64,000 bases of DNA from an uncultured Alphaproteobacteria bacterium (GTDB lineage: Bacteria > Pseudomonadota > Alphaproteobacteria > GCA-2731375): NCBI GenBank assembly GCA_951812805.1, contig CATOSZ010000003.1, positions 62,001 through 126,000 of the forward strand, given 5' to 3'. Positions 31,069 to 39,894 of the stretch are shown here, one piece after another. A model generated the notes under the pieces. The model saw only the letters and a list, made by a program, of their open reading frames with translations. It did not search any database and was not told the DNA's origin. Numbering within the stretch: position 1 is the first letter of the stretch; each line of letters begins with the position of its first letter. The position numbers and the translations under genes are program-made.

Positions 31069-32312
31069 CCATCCTGATCGCCGGTGGTGGGATCGGCGGC
31101 CTGACCCTGGCCCTGGCGCTGCACGCCCGCCGCATCCCCTGCCGGGTGTTCGAGGCGGCGGCGGAGATCCGGCCCTTGGGCGTCGGCATCAACCTGCTGC
31201 CCCACGCCATGCGCGAGCTCGCCGCCCTCGGCCTGGAGCCCGCGATCCGCGCCCGCGCCATCGAGACCCGCGAGGTCGCCTTCTACAACCGTTTCGGCCA
31301 GTTCATCTTCTCCGAGCCGCGCGGCCGCTTCGCCGGCTACGACTGGCCGCAATACTCGATCCACCGCGGCCACCTGCACGAAATCCTCTGGGAGATCGCC
31401 CGCGAGCGCCTCGGGCCTGAAAACATCATCTCCGGCCACCGCCTGGTCGCCAGCCGGGAGGAGGGCGACGCGGTGGTCGCCGGCTTCGTCGACGGCGACA
31501 CGGGCGCACCGCTCGGCGAGGTCCGGGGCTCCGCGCTCGTCGGCGCCGACGGCATCCGCTCGGCCTTGCGCGCCGAACTCCACCCCGGGCACGATCCGTT
31601 GATCTATTCCGGCATCACCATGTGGCGCGGCGTCACCCGCTGGCCGGCCTATCTCACCGGCGCCTCGATGATCTACGCCGGCTGGCTGGAGACCGGCAAG
31701 GTCATCGTCTATCCGGTGCAGGACGATATCGACGACGAGGGCCGCCAGCTGTTGAATTGGCTATGCGAGTTCTACGTGCCGCCGCGCGATCCCTCCGGCG
31801 ACTGGAGCCGGCCCGGCCGGTTGGAGGATTTTCTCTGGGCCTGCCGGGAGATGCGCTTCGACTGGCTGGACATTCCCGCGATGGTCGCCGCCGCCGACGA
31901 TATCTACGAATACCCCATGGTCGACAAGGACCCGTTGCCCCGCTGGAGTTTCGGGCGCCGCACCCTGCTCGGCGACGCGGCGCATCCGATGTATCCGCGC
32001 GGCTCCAACGGCGCCGGCCAGGCGATCCTCGACGTCGCCGCCCTCGCCGGACAGCTGGCGGGCACGGCTGATCCCGCCGCCGCCTTCCGCGCCTACGAAG
32101 CCGACCGCCTGACGGCGACGGCGGAGGTCGTCCGCGCCAATCGCGCCAACCCGCCCGACGCCATCCTGCGCGAGGTCTTCCAACGCACCGGTGATGCGCC
32201 CTTCGACGACATCGACGCGGTCATCCCCCGCGCCGAGCTGGTCGCGCTCTCGGAAAGCTACAAAACCATCGCCGGCTTCGACCGCGCCAGCCTCTCCGGG
32301 AATCGGGTCTGA
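31065..32312 (+). CDS. FAD-dependent aromatic-ring monooxygenase
   Basis: A 415-residue class A flavin hydroxylase. The FAD-binding motif is ILIAGGGIGGLTLALALHA, the middle FAD/NADPH-contact motif is GSALVGADGIRSALR, and the third is LLGDAAHPMYPRGSNGAGQA. It resembles PhzS/salicylate-hydroxylase-like enzymes. Coupling to pncA suggests a pyridine (nicotinate-type) substrate, which is inference from position only. Palindromic repeats begin about 85 bp after the stop. Confidence 0.82.
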   Translation: MTILIAGGGIGGLTLALALHARRIPCRVFEAAAEIRPLGVGINLLPHAMRELAALGLEPAIRARAIETREVAFYNRFGQFIFSEPRGRFAGYDWPQYSIHRGHLHEILWEIARERLGPENIISGHRLVASREEGDAVVAGFVDGDTGAPLGEVRGSALVGADGIRSALRAELHPGHDPLIYSGITMWRGVTRWPAYLTGASMIYAGWLETGKVIVYPVQDDIDDEGRQLLNWLCEFYVPPRDPSGDWSRPGRLEDFLWACREMRFDWLDIPAMVAAADDIYEYPMVDKDPLPRWSFGRRTLLGDAAHPMYPRGSNGAGQAILDVAALAGQLAGTADPAAAFRAYEADRLTATAEVVRANRANPPDAILREVFQRTGDAPFDDIDAVIPRAELVALSESYKTIAGFDRASLSGNRV

Positions 32313-32397
32313 CCGGAAGTCGCCTCGGCTGGCCGGCGCCCACACGTCGTCATCGCAAAGCGCGAAGCGCCGTGGCGATCCAGGGGTCAACACGCGG

Positions 32398-32526
32398 AAA
32401 GGGGTCAGGACTTGAATGTTGAATTTTCCCTTCCTCCCACGCCCAGATGATTCTGGGGCACAAGAGAAATACGGACCTGCCACACCCTTGCCCGCATGAA
32501 TTCAACATTCAAGTCCTGACCCCTTT
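32398..32526. repeat. Family-C palindromic element C1
   Basis: About 129 bp with inverted arms (AAAGGGGTCAGGACTTGAAT... and ...ATTCAAGTCCTGACCCCTTT) of nearly 30 nt each. The interior contains GCCACACCCTTGCCCGCATG, shared with element C2. Confidence 0.8.
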
Positions 32527-32595
32527 CGTCTGTGACCCCTTTCGTCTGCTGGGCTCGTTGATCACATGCCGGCATCGATCTCATGGCGGAGCGTC

Positions 32596-32682
32596 GCCTT
32601 GGTTCTCGCGGTCGTCAAGGACGCGCCGAAGGCGCGCCAGCGGAGCTGGTCGGAGATCCTTGACGACCGCGAGAACCAAGGC
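32596..32682. repeat. Perfect 26-bp inverted repeat with paired inner hairpins
   Basis: Arms 32596-32621 (GCCTTGGTTCTCGCGGTCGT...) and 32657-32682 match perfectly as inverted copies. The 35-nt loop contains two small hairpins (CGCGCC-GAA-GGCGCG and CCAGC-GGA-GCTGG). Imperfect inverted similarity extends outward to GATCTCATG on both sides. It lies midway between C1 and C2. Confidence 0.85.
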
Positions 32683-32740
32683 ACCATGGCCATCATGAGA
32701 TCAAGGGCGAAAACCGATGCACGCCCCACCCAAATACCGA

Positions 32741-32870
32741 AAAGGGGTCAGGACTTGAATGTTGAATTTTCTCATCTTCCCCCGCCGGGATGATCTTCGG
32801 AGTGGAAGAGAAGTACAGATCTGCCACACCCTTGCCCGCATGAATTCAACATTCAAGTCCTGACCCTTAT
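32741..32870. repeat. Family-C palindromic element C2
   Basis: A second copy of C1 in the same orientation with the same ends and the same inner CTGCCACACCCTTGCCCGCA block but a diverged middle. A tandem CTGACCCTTATACCA pair follows (about 32860-32890). Confidence 0.8.
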
Positions 32871-32918
32871 ACCACTGACCCTTATACCAAGCACGCGCCC
32901 GCGAGGTCGCGTCCCGTC

Positions 32919-34058
32919 TCAGCCGAACCCATACAACCGCATGGCGTTCGCGCAGACCATCTTGTGCTTCACCGCGGCCGGCAGGTGGCCGAGTTCGGCT
33001 TCGATGAAGTCTTGCGAATCCGGCCAGACGCCGTCGGGATGGGGGAAGTCGGAGCCCCACATGACGTTGTCCTCGCCCAGCAGGTCCAGCAGCCGGGTGC
33101 CGACCTTGTCGCTCTGATAGGTGGCGAAGCACTGGCGGTGCCAGTAGTCCGACGGCTTCATGGTCAGGGTCAGGTCCTTGAACTGGTCTTCCCACTCGAG
33201 GTCCATATGGTCGAGGACGTAGGGGATCCAGCCGATGCCGGCCTCGCCGATGACCACCTTGAGGTCGGGCCAGCGCTCCAGCAGGCCGCCGAAGATGACC
33301 TCCATCAAGATGCGCGACATGGCCATTTGGAAACCGGTGATCTGCACCGCGAAGGACTGGCGTTCCTGCAGCGGCGCAAAGCCGGTGGTGTCGGGTTTCG
33401 GCGTGCCGATGGTGTGGAAGTGCACCGGCAGGTTCGCCGCCGCCGCCGCTTCCCACAGCGGATACCACTCTGGATGGAAGAGCGGGCGCATGTCGTGACT
33501 GTTGGAGACCTCGACCCCCTTCAACACGCCGCGCCGGGCGACCCGCTCGACCTCCGCCACGGCGGCGGCCACGTCGTGGTTCGGCAGGGAGGCGAGACCG
33601 GCGAAGCGGTCCGGGCGGGCGGAACAGAAGCCGGCCAGCCCCTCGTTGTAGATCCGCGTCATCTCGATCGCCGCGTCGCCGTCGCCGAGCCGCATGCACG
33701 CGCCGAGGATGCCGTAAAGCACCTCGCCCTGGATGCCGTCGAGGTCCTGGTCCTTGACCCGCAGGTCTGGCTCGGTCAGCCGGCGGATGCCCTTCTTGCC
33801 GTCCGCGTAGAGGCCCTGTTCCGCCATCCGGTCGCTGCGCTGGATGACGCCCGGCACATATTCCCGCCCGGCCGAGCCCATGGCGTTCGCCAGGCCGAAC
33901 TCGGCGCCGTTGCGCGCCACCCACTTCGGCCCCTTCTCGCCCTCGACCACATGCGGCATGCGCTCGCGCAGCGCGGCCGAAGCGTTCTCGACGAACAATT
34001 CTGGCGGCAGCCAGATCAGGTCGATGTGGCAATCGGCTGAAATCACCTTGTAGTCCAT
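32919..34058 (-). CDS. Amidohydrolase family protein, ACMSD-like
   Basis: A 379-residue TIM-barrel metal-dependent hydrolase or decarboxylase. Motifs are ISADCHIDLIW at the first strand (Cys in place of the first His of HxH), PVHFHTIG, VIGEAGIGWIPY and MWGSDFPHPDG with the catalytic Asp. The family includes 2-amino-3-carboxymuconate-6-semialdehyde decarboxylase and resorcylate decarboxylases; the substrate is unknown. An upstream in-frame extension to 34179 is not supported. Confidence 0.8.
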   Translation of the reverse strand: MDYKVISADCHIDLIWLPPELFVENASAALRERMPHVVEGEKGPKWVARNGAEFGLANAMGSAGREYVPGVIQRSDRMAEQGLYADGKKGIRRLTEPDLRVKDQDLDGIQGEVLYGILGACMRLGDGDAAIEMTRIYNEGLAGFCSARPDRFAGLASLPNHDVAAAVAEVERVARRGVLKGVEVSNSHDMRPLFHPEWYPLWEAAAAANLPVHFHTIGTPKPDTTGFAPLQERQSFAVQITGFQMAMSRILMEVIFGGLLERWPDLKVVIGEAGIGWIPYVLDHMDLEWEDQFKDLTLTMKPSDYWHRQCFATYQSDKVGTRLLDLLGEDNVMWGSDFPHPDGVWPDSQDFIEAELGHLPAAVKHKMVCANAMRLYGFG

Positions 34059-34202
34059 GGTCCGTCCTCCCTCGCCCGGGTGTCCTCGTCGGCAATCCTA
34101 GAAAGGACCGCCCGCGCGAGCAAACCGGGGTTTTGACAGCGCGGCGCAAAGCCGCTGTACTCGGCACAATCGAGTGCAAGCGTTACGACGGGAGGGAGCG
34201 AC

Positions 34203-34688
34203 ATGAGCGGACTGGTATTGACGAGCGAGAGCTTCGACGACGGCGATTATCTCGCCAACGATCACGCGTTGTCGGAGGCCTACGGCTTCGGCTGTGCCGG
34301 CGGCAACCTCTCGCCGCAGCTGTCGTGGAGCGGCGCGCCCGAGGGCACGCAGAGTTATGCCATCAGCTGCTTCGATCCCGACGCGCCGACGGGCAGCGGG
34401 TTCTGGCACTGGATGGTGGTGAACATTCCCGCCGCGACCACATCGCTGTCGCTCGGCGGCGGCGACATGCCGGCGGGGGCGCTGGAGGTGCGCACGGACT
34501 TCGGCGCGCCCGGCTACGGCGGCCCCTGCCCGCCGGAGGGCGACCATCCGCACCGCTATGTCTTCAAGCTGCACGCCGTCGGCATCGCGGCGCTGCCGTT
34601 CGAGCCGCCGTCCTGCGCGGTCGCGGGCTTTCTGCTGCACTTCAATTCCCTGGCCACGGCCAGCCTGATGGGCCTCTACAAGCGCTGA
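34203..34688 (+). CDS. YbhB/YbcL-type PEBP family protein
   Basis: A 161-residue phosphatidylethanolamine-binding-like protein. The ligand-site motifs are SPQLSWSGAPEGTQSY, FDPDAPTGSGFWHWMV and the late YGGPCPPEGDHPHRYVF. Bacterial members have no agreed role. GGGAGGGAG sits before the ATG. Confidence 0.88.
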   Translation: MSGLVLTSESFDDGDYLANDHALSEAYGFGCAGGNLSPQLSWSGAPEGTQSYAISCFDPDAPTGSGFWHWMVVNIPAATTSLSLGGGDMPAGALEVRTDFGAPGYGGPCPPEGDHPHRYVFKLHAVGIAALPFEPPSCAVAGFLLHFNSLATASLMGLYKR

Positions 34689-34795
34689 GGCGGAAAGGTC
34701 ACGCCGCCGCGCGCCCGGCACGCGCGTCTACACGTAGCCGCCGTCGTGGTGTATCCTTCGCGGACGATTCATCCGGGGCGGGATAGGGCTTTCCA

Positions 34796-36403
34796 ATGGC
34801 GGACGGAACCGTGAACGGCGAGGCGCTGGGACGCGTCGTATCGCTGAACGGCAGCCGCGTGATCGGCATGTTGACACCGGGCGAGGCGGCGGACGCGGAG
34901 AATGCGCCGCATCTCCAGATCGGTTCGCTGATCAAGCTCAGGATCAACGGCACGCAGGTTTTCGGCATCATCAACGGGATGAGCGTACCGATCCCCTCAG
35001 CCGTGCCGGAAGAGCAAATGAAGGTGGTCGAGCTGGAGTTGATCGGCGAGGCGGGCGTGCCCGCGAACGGCGAGGCGGTCAGCTTCCGCCGGGGCGTCAG
35101 CCACACCCCCTCCCTCGACGACGTCTTTTTCGCTGCCGACGCCGACGACGCGCGGATGATCTATACCCGTTCCGACGCGAGCGCGATCGAAGTCGGCCAA
35201 CTGCACCATGAAAGCGCCGTCCCCGTACACGTCTCCGTCGACGCGCTGCTCGGCCGGCACTTCGCCATTCTCGGCAGCACCGGCACGGGCAAGTCCTGCG
35301 CCGTCTCGATGATCCTGCACGGCATCCTGGAAAAGCATCCCCACGCCCATATGGTGCTGCTGGATCCGCACGGTGAATACGCCCACGCCTTCAAGGATCA
35401 GGCCGAATGCATCGAACCCGGCGACCTGCAGATCCCCTATTGGCTGTTCAGTTTCGAGGAACTGGTCGAGATCGTCTTCGGCAACGAGGCCAAGGACCTG
35501 GTGAACGAGGTCGCGATCCTGCGGGAGTTCATACAGCAGGCCAAGACCGCCTTCGTCGCCGATACGGACGACACGCTGTCGGTCACCGTCGACACGCCCG
35601 TGCCCTACAAGATGGGCGACCTCAACCGGTTGATCGAGGATACGCTCGGCCGATTGGATTCGCGCGGCGACATCGTCCCCTATCAGCGGATCAAGAACCG
35701 TCTCGCCGCGCTGCAGTCCGATCGCCGCTACGCCTTCATGTTCCCCAGCAGCGTGCTGGTGCGCGACAACATGGTCGCCTTCCTCGGCCGCATCTTCCGC
35801 ATTCCGGTGAACGGCAAGCCGATCTCCATCCTCAACCTCTCCGGCGTGCCCTCGGAAATCCTCAACGTCGTCGTCTCCGTGCTCTGCCGCATGACCTTCG
35901 ACCTGGCGATGTGGAGTGACCAGGACACGCCCATCCTGCTGGTCTGCGAAGAGGCGCATCGCTACACCTCCAACAGTACCGAGGAAGGCTTCGAGCCGAC
36001 CCGCCGCGCCCTGTCGCGGATCGCCAAGGAGGGGCGGAAATACGGCGTCTCCCTCGGCATCATCAGCCAGCGCCCCTCCGAGTTGGCGGAGAGCGTGCTG
36101 TCGCAATGCAACACGATCTTCGCCTTGCGCATGACCAACCAGGACGACCAGGATTTCGTCCGTGCCTCGATGTCGGACGCCAGCGGCGGCCTGCTCGACA
36201 CCCTGCCGGCGCTGGCCAACGCCGAGGCGATCGTCGTCGGCGAGGCGATCAGCGTGCCGATGCGCATGCGGGTGAAGTCGCTGCCCGACGCGCAACGCCC
36301 GAAGAGTGCGACGGCCGATTTCGCCGGCAGCTGGTCGTCGGAGGACGGTGGCGAGGGTAAGCTGCAGACCATCGTCGAGCGCTGGCGCCACCAGCGGCGC
36401 TGA
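34796..36403 (+). CDS. herA: HerA-like hexameric ATPase/helicase
   Basis: A 535-residue FtsK/HerA-superfamily ATPase. An N-terminal HAS-barrel (about 1-110) is followed by Walker A (LGSTGTGKSCAV), Walker B (PILLVCEEAHRY) and an arginine-finger-like SRIAKEGRKYG segment. HerA usually pairs with a NurA nuclease in DNA end processing or in anti-phage systems, but no nuclease gene is adjacent here. The gene is intact. Confidence 0.82.
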   Translation: MADGTVNGEALGRVVSLNGSRVIGMLTPGEAADAENAPHLQIGSLIKLRINGTQVFGIINGMSVPIPSAVPEEQMKVVELELIGEAGVPANGEAVSFRRGVSHTPSLDDVFFAADADDARMIYTRSDASAIEVGQLHHESAVPVHVSVDALLGRHFAILGSTGTGKSCAVSMILHGILEKHPHAHMVLLDPHGEYAHAFKDQAECIEPGDLQIPYWLFSFEELVEIVFGNEAKDLVNEVAILREFIQQAKTAFVADTDDTLSVTVDTPVPYKMGDLNRLIEDTLGRLDSRGDIVPYQRIKNRLAALQSDRRYAFMFPSSVLVRDNMVAFLGRIFRIPVNGKPISILNLSGVPSEILNVVVSVLCRMTFDLAMWSDQDTPILLVCEEAHRYTSNSTEEGFEPTRRALSRIAKEGRKYGVSLGIISQRPSELAESVLSQCNTIFALRMTNQDDQDFVRASMSDASGGLLDTLPALANAEAIVVGEAISVPMRMRVKSLPDAQRPKSATADFAGSWSSEDGGEGKLQTIVERWRHQRR

Positions 36404-36422
36404 CGCGGCCGGAGGTCGGGCC

Positions 36423-38036
36423 GTGCTGGAACATCCCCGTGACCGATGGACCCTGTTGGATGCGCTCGCGGCGCAGGCGGAACGCTACGGCGAACGGGTG
36501 TTCTGTACCTTCGAGGACGACCGGAGCCTGAGCTTCGCCGAGCTGGCGCGGGAGAGCGACGGCTTCGCCACGGCGCTCGCCGATATCGGGATCGCGGCGG
36601 GCGACCGGGTCATGGCCTTCGCCTTCAACTCCCGCGCCTTTCTGGTGGCCTATTTCGGCACGATGAAGCGCGGCGCCATCTATGTGCCGGTGAATACGGA
36701 GCTGAAGGGCGCCTTCCTGGAACATCAGCTTCGCAGCACGACGCCCCGGGCCCTGATCGTCGACGCGGAACTGCGCGGCGCCTTCGACACGGTCCGCGAC
36801 GGCGAGGCATTGGCCGCGATCCGGCACACCATCGCCATCTCGCCCGGGACCGCGGCCCTTCCGGGAACCCAGCTACACAATGTCGAGGCCCTGGCGGCGA
36901 CGGCACCGCGCGCCGACGCGCAACTGGAGGCCCGGCCGCACGACATCGCCATGATCATGTTCACCTCGGGCACCACGGGGCCGTCCAAGGGCGTGATGAT
37001 GCCACAAGCGCACTGCCGCCACTTCGGCTACAGCGCGGGCCGTTCGCAGGAGATGACCGACACGGACGTCATGTACATCTGCATGCCGTTCTTTCATGCC
37101 ATGGGCCTGCTGCTGCAGTTCGGGTCCTGCCTGCTCGCCGGTTCCCGGGCGCATGTCGTGCGTCGCTTCTCGGCGACGCGCTGGCTCGACGACGTGCGGA
37201 GCTGCGGGGCGACGCTGACCTACGGCCTCGGCGTCATCCCGGAGTTCATTTTCCGCCAGCCCGTGCGGGCGGAGGACGGCGACAACGCGCTGCGGCAGAT
37301 GATCGCCGTGCCGATCGGTGATTCCTGGGGGCATGCCTTTGAGGCGCGCTTCGGCCTGAAACTAAAGCAGGCCTACGGCATGACGGAATGCAATATTCCG
37401 GTCTACGCCGACGTGAACGAGCCGCTGATCGCCGGCTGCGCCGGCCGTCTGGACGAAGACTTCTTCGAACTTCGCGTGGTCGACGCGGAGACCGACCAGC
37501 CCGTGGCGACGGGGGAGATCGGCGAGGTCGTCGTCCGCCCGAAGGAGGCCTCCTGCTTCATGGCCGGCTATTGGGGCATGCCGGAGCGCACGGTCGAGGC
37601 CTGGCGCAACCTCTGGTTCCACACCGGGGACGCCGGCGAGCTCGATGCCGAGGGCCGGCTGCACTTCGTCGACCGGATCAAGGATTGCATCCGCCGGCGG
37701 GGCGAGAACATCTCCGCCTACGAGGTCGAGCAGGTCTTGAACGAGCATCCGGGCGTAGCGGAAAGCTGCGTCATCGGCGTGCGCACGGCCGAAGGCGGCG
37801 GCGAAGAAGAAGTACTGGCTCACATCGTGCCGGCGGGCGACATGCCGGACCCAGTCTCGGTGCTGGACTTCTGCGCTGTTCGCATGCCGCGCTATGCGGT
37901 GCCCCGCTTCCTGGCACCGGCCCGCGAGCTCGACAAAACGCCGAGCGGCAAGCTGCGCAAGCAGGAGCTGCGCGACGCCGGCATCGGCCGCGACGCCTGG
38001 GACCGCGAGGCCGAGGGCTATGAACTCGCCCGCTGA
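36423..38036 (+). CDS. AMP-forming acyl-CoA synthetase
   Basis: A 537-residue ANL-superfamily ligase that activates a carboxylate through an acyl-AMP to an acyl-CoA. The P-loop-like motif is MFTSGTTGPSKGVMM, the A5 motif QAYGMTEC, the A7 motif WFHTGDAGELDAEG, and the A10 lysine lies in KTPSGKLRKQELR. It resembles CaiC/fatty-acid CoA ligases. GTG 36423 follows GGAGG by 9 nt; the upstream ATG at 36306 would overlap herA and lies outside the domain. Confidence 0.85.
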   Translation: MLEHPRDRWTLLDALAAQAERYGERVFCTFEDDRSLSFAELARESDGFATALADIGIAAGDRVMAFAFNSRAFLVAYFGTMKRGAIYVPVNTELKGAFLEHQLRSTTPRALIVDAELRGAFDTVRDGEALAAIRHTIAISPGTAALPGTQLHNVEALAATAPRADAQLEARPHDIAMIMFTSGTTGPSKGVMMPQAHCRHFGYSAGRSQEMTDTDVMYICMPFFHAMGLLLQFGSCLLAGSRAHVVRRFSATRWLDDVRSCGATLTYGLGVIPEFIFRQPVRAEDGDNALRQMIAVPIGDSWGHAFEARFGLKLKQAYGMTECNIPVYADVNEPLIAGCAGRLDEDFFELRVVDAETDQPVATGEIGEVVVRPKEASCFMAGYWGMPERTVEAWRNLWFHTGDAGELDAEGRLHFVDRIKDCIRRRGENISAYEVEQVLNEHPGVAESCVIGVRTAEGGGEEEVLAHIVPAGDMPDPVSVLDFCAVRMPRYAVPRFLAPARELDKTPSGKLRKQELRDAGIGRDAWDREAEGYELAR

Positions 38037-38041
38037 ATTCG

Positions 38042-38620
38042 TCAGTTCAGTTTCAGGTCGATCGTCGGCAGCCGTTTGTTCAGCCGCTTGAGGACTTCGG
38101 CCGAGATGTCGAAACGGTCGTCGAACACCAGGACGGCGCTGCGCGGCAGGCTCATTTCGATGCCGCGTTCCTTCATCACCTCGGCGACGGCGTAACCGAG
38201 TTCGCGGCGCAGGTTGCCCATCGCCGTATTGAACGCCTCGTTCAGCACCCGGCGGCGCTCCTCCGTCTGTCGGATCACCGTTTCGAAGCGCTTTTCGAGC
38301 TTTTTCTTCTTCTGCTGGAAGGCCTGCGGCGCCAGGATCTTCTGCTGCTTGCGCAGCTCTTCGCGCTGGGTTTTCAGACCCTTCTTGTGTTGATCCAACT
38401 CGCGCTCATAGATCGCCCGCTTCGCGTCGATCGACTTCTTGGCCTTCTTCGAGGCGGCGGCGCTGGAGAGGATTTTCTTGATGTCGACCACGGCGACGAT
38501 CGGCGGCTTGCCGACCGCGACCGCCGGTTTGGCGGGCGTCGTCTGCGCCTGGGCCGCCAGCGGCCCGGCGAGCAGAGCTAACACGACGGCGATCAGCAAA
38601 GGTGCTGGACGTGAGGCCAT
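38042..38620 (-). CDS. OmpH/Skp family periplasmic chaperone
   Basis: A 192-residue protein with a signal peptide (LLIAVVLALLAGPLAAQAQ), then the Skp-like VAVVDIKKILSSAAA strand and a long charged coiled-coil (RAIYERELDQHKKGLKTQREE). Skp proteins guard unfolded outer-membrane proteins. It converges with the acyl-CoA ligase 5 bp away. No bamA neighbour, so this may be a paralogue. Confidence 0.8.
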   Translation of the reverse strand: MASRPAPLLIAVVLALLAGPLAAQAQTTPAKPAVAVGKPPIVAVVDIKKILSSAAASKKAKKSIDAKRAIYERELDQHKKGLKTQREELRKQQKILAPQAFQQKKKKLEKRFETVIRQTEERRRVLNEAFNTAMGNLRRELGYAVAEVMKERGIEMSLPRSAVLVFDDRFDISAEVLKRLNKRLPTIDLKLN

Positions 38621-38710
38621 AGGGCACGCATCCCCTGTTCGGATGTCTTGGAACGATTCACCGCCAACCTAACAGAGTCGGCCGGGACCGCCAATGCTTC
38701 GCATGCCCGT

Positions 38711-39862
38711 TCAGGCCGCCCTCTCGCCGCCGCCCGCAAGCCGCTCGAGCGGCACCAGGACCCGGCCTTCCATCAAGCGGCGGGCGGTGCGCGAGACGAT
38801 GACGGCCAGGGCCCGGGGCACCGCCTCGCCGTCCACCTCGGCGCCAAGCTCGAGGACGCCGGAGGGCTGCGCGATGCGGACCCGCTCGCCGCTGCCGACG
38901 CTCGCCTCGGCGACGACGGTGCCGGGAATGCGCGAAGCGACGGAGAGGCACATCGCGCCGGTGAGCGGCAAGGCCCGGTGCGGTCGTCCCATGGAGATCA
39001 CCCGCGCCGTGAAGTCCATGGCATCGGCGGCCAGGCGCTCTCCGGCGAGCGTCAATGCCACGGCCGGCGGGGCGACCAGGCCGATCTTTGGCACGCTGGC
39101 GGCCCCTTCGGGCAAGCCCATGGCGCGGCCGGCGGCGCGGCGCACCGCTTCCAGGCGGGCGAGAACCGCTTCGTCGGCCTCGATCTCCTCCGGTGCTTCC
39201 GTGCCGGCGAGGCCGATGTCGCCCGCCCGCACGAAACAGCCCGCGGTGGTCGCATCGACCATGGAGACGTCGATGGGGCCGACCCCGTCGACCTCGAGGC
39301 GGTCCGTCGCGTTGCCGGTCGGCAGCAGCCGGCCGGTCGCGGCACCGCCCGGATCGAGGAAGGAGAGGCGGATCTCCGCGCCCGTGCCGGCGACGCCCGG
39401 CAGGGCGAAATCGCCGCTCACCGCCGCCCGCCCGTCGGCGACGTGGAAGCGGCTCTCGATGATCTTGTCGGAGTTGGTGTTGTGCAGGCGCAGCATGACC
39501 TCGCCGTCGTCCACCGAGACCAGGCCCTCGTCGATGGCGAAGGGGCCGATCGCCGAGGTGAGGTTGCCGCAGTTGCTCGCCCGCTCGACCCGCGCCTGGC
39601 CGACGGCGACCTGGGAGAAGGTGTATTCGACGTCGGCATCCTCGCGCGGGGAGGCACGCACCGCCATCACCTTCGACAGCGACGAGATCCCGCCGCCGAG
39701 ACCGTCGAGCTGCCGGCCGTTCGGGTCAGGACTGCCGATCGCGGCGCAGAAGACGGCGTCCCGTGCCGCCGGTTCGGCCGGCAAATCCGCCTCGTGGAAG
39801 AACAGCCCTTTTGAGGTTCCCCCCCGCATGAAGATCGCCGGCAGGCTGGTCTGCTGCGCCAT
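38711..39862 (-). CDS. PrpF-like isomerase/tautomerase
   Basis: A 383-residue diaminopimelate-epimerase-fold protein of the PrpF family (2-methylaconitate isomerase, 4-oxalomesaconate tautomerase and relatives). The start AIFMRGGTSKGLFF and the SNCGNLTSAIGPFA segment with the catalytic Cys-Gly-Asn are characteristic. ATG 39862 matches the family start. It follows the PrpB-like gene by 32 bp on the same strand, pointing to a shared dicarboxylate or tricarboxylate pathway. Confidence 0.82.
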   Translation of the reverse strand: MAQQTSLPAIFMRGGTSKGLFFHEADLPAEPAARDAVFCAAIGSPDPNGRQLDGLGGGISSLSKVMAVRASPREDADVEYTFSQVAVGQARVERASNCGNLTSAIGPFAIDEGLVSVDDGEVMLRLHNTNSDKIIESRFHVADGRAAVSGDFALPGVAGTGAEIRLSFLDPGGAATGRLLPTGNATDRLEVDGVGPIDVSMVDATTAGCFVRAGDIGLAGTEAPEEIEADEAVLARLEAVRRAAGRAMGLPEGAASVPKIGLVAPPAVALTLAGERLAADAMDFTARVISMGRPHRALPLTGAMCLSVASRIPGTVVAEASVGSGERVRIAQPSGVLELGAEVDGEAVPRALAVIVSRTARRLMEGRVLVPLERLAGGGERAA

Positions 39863-39894
39863 GTCGTCCGTCCCTACTCTCGCGTCCGGCAGCG

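Noticed and set aside
29649..32312. An 887-codon reading frame covering pncA's antisense neighbour and the monooxygenase
   Set aside because: Only its last 415 codons (from ATG 31065) have flavoprotein motifs. The upstream part is the shadow of the deacetylase and pncA genes in GC-rich DNA.
32701..34179. A 492-codon minus-strand frame over the amidohydrolase
   Set aside because: The true frame (32919-34058) has all metal-site motifs. This one is its shadow plus repeat DNA.
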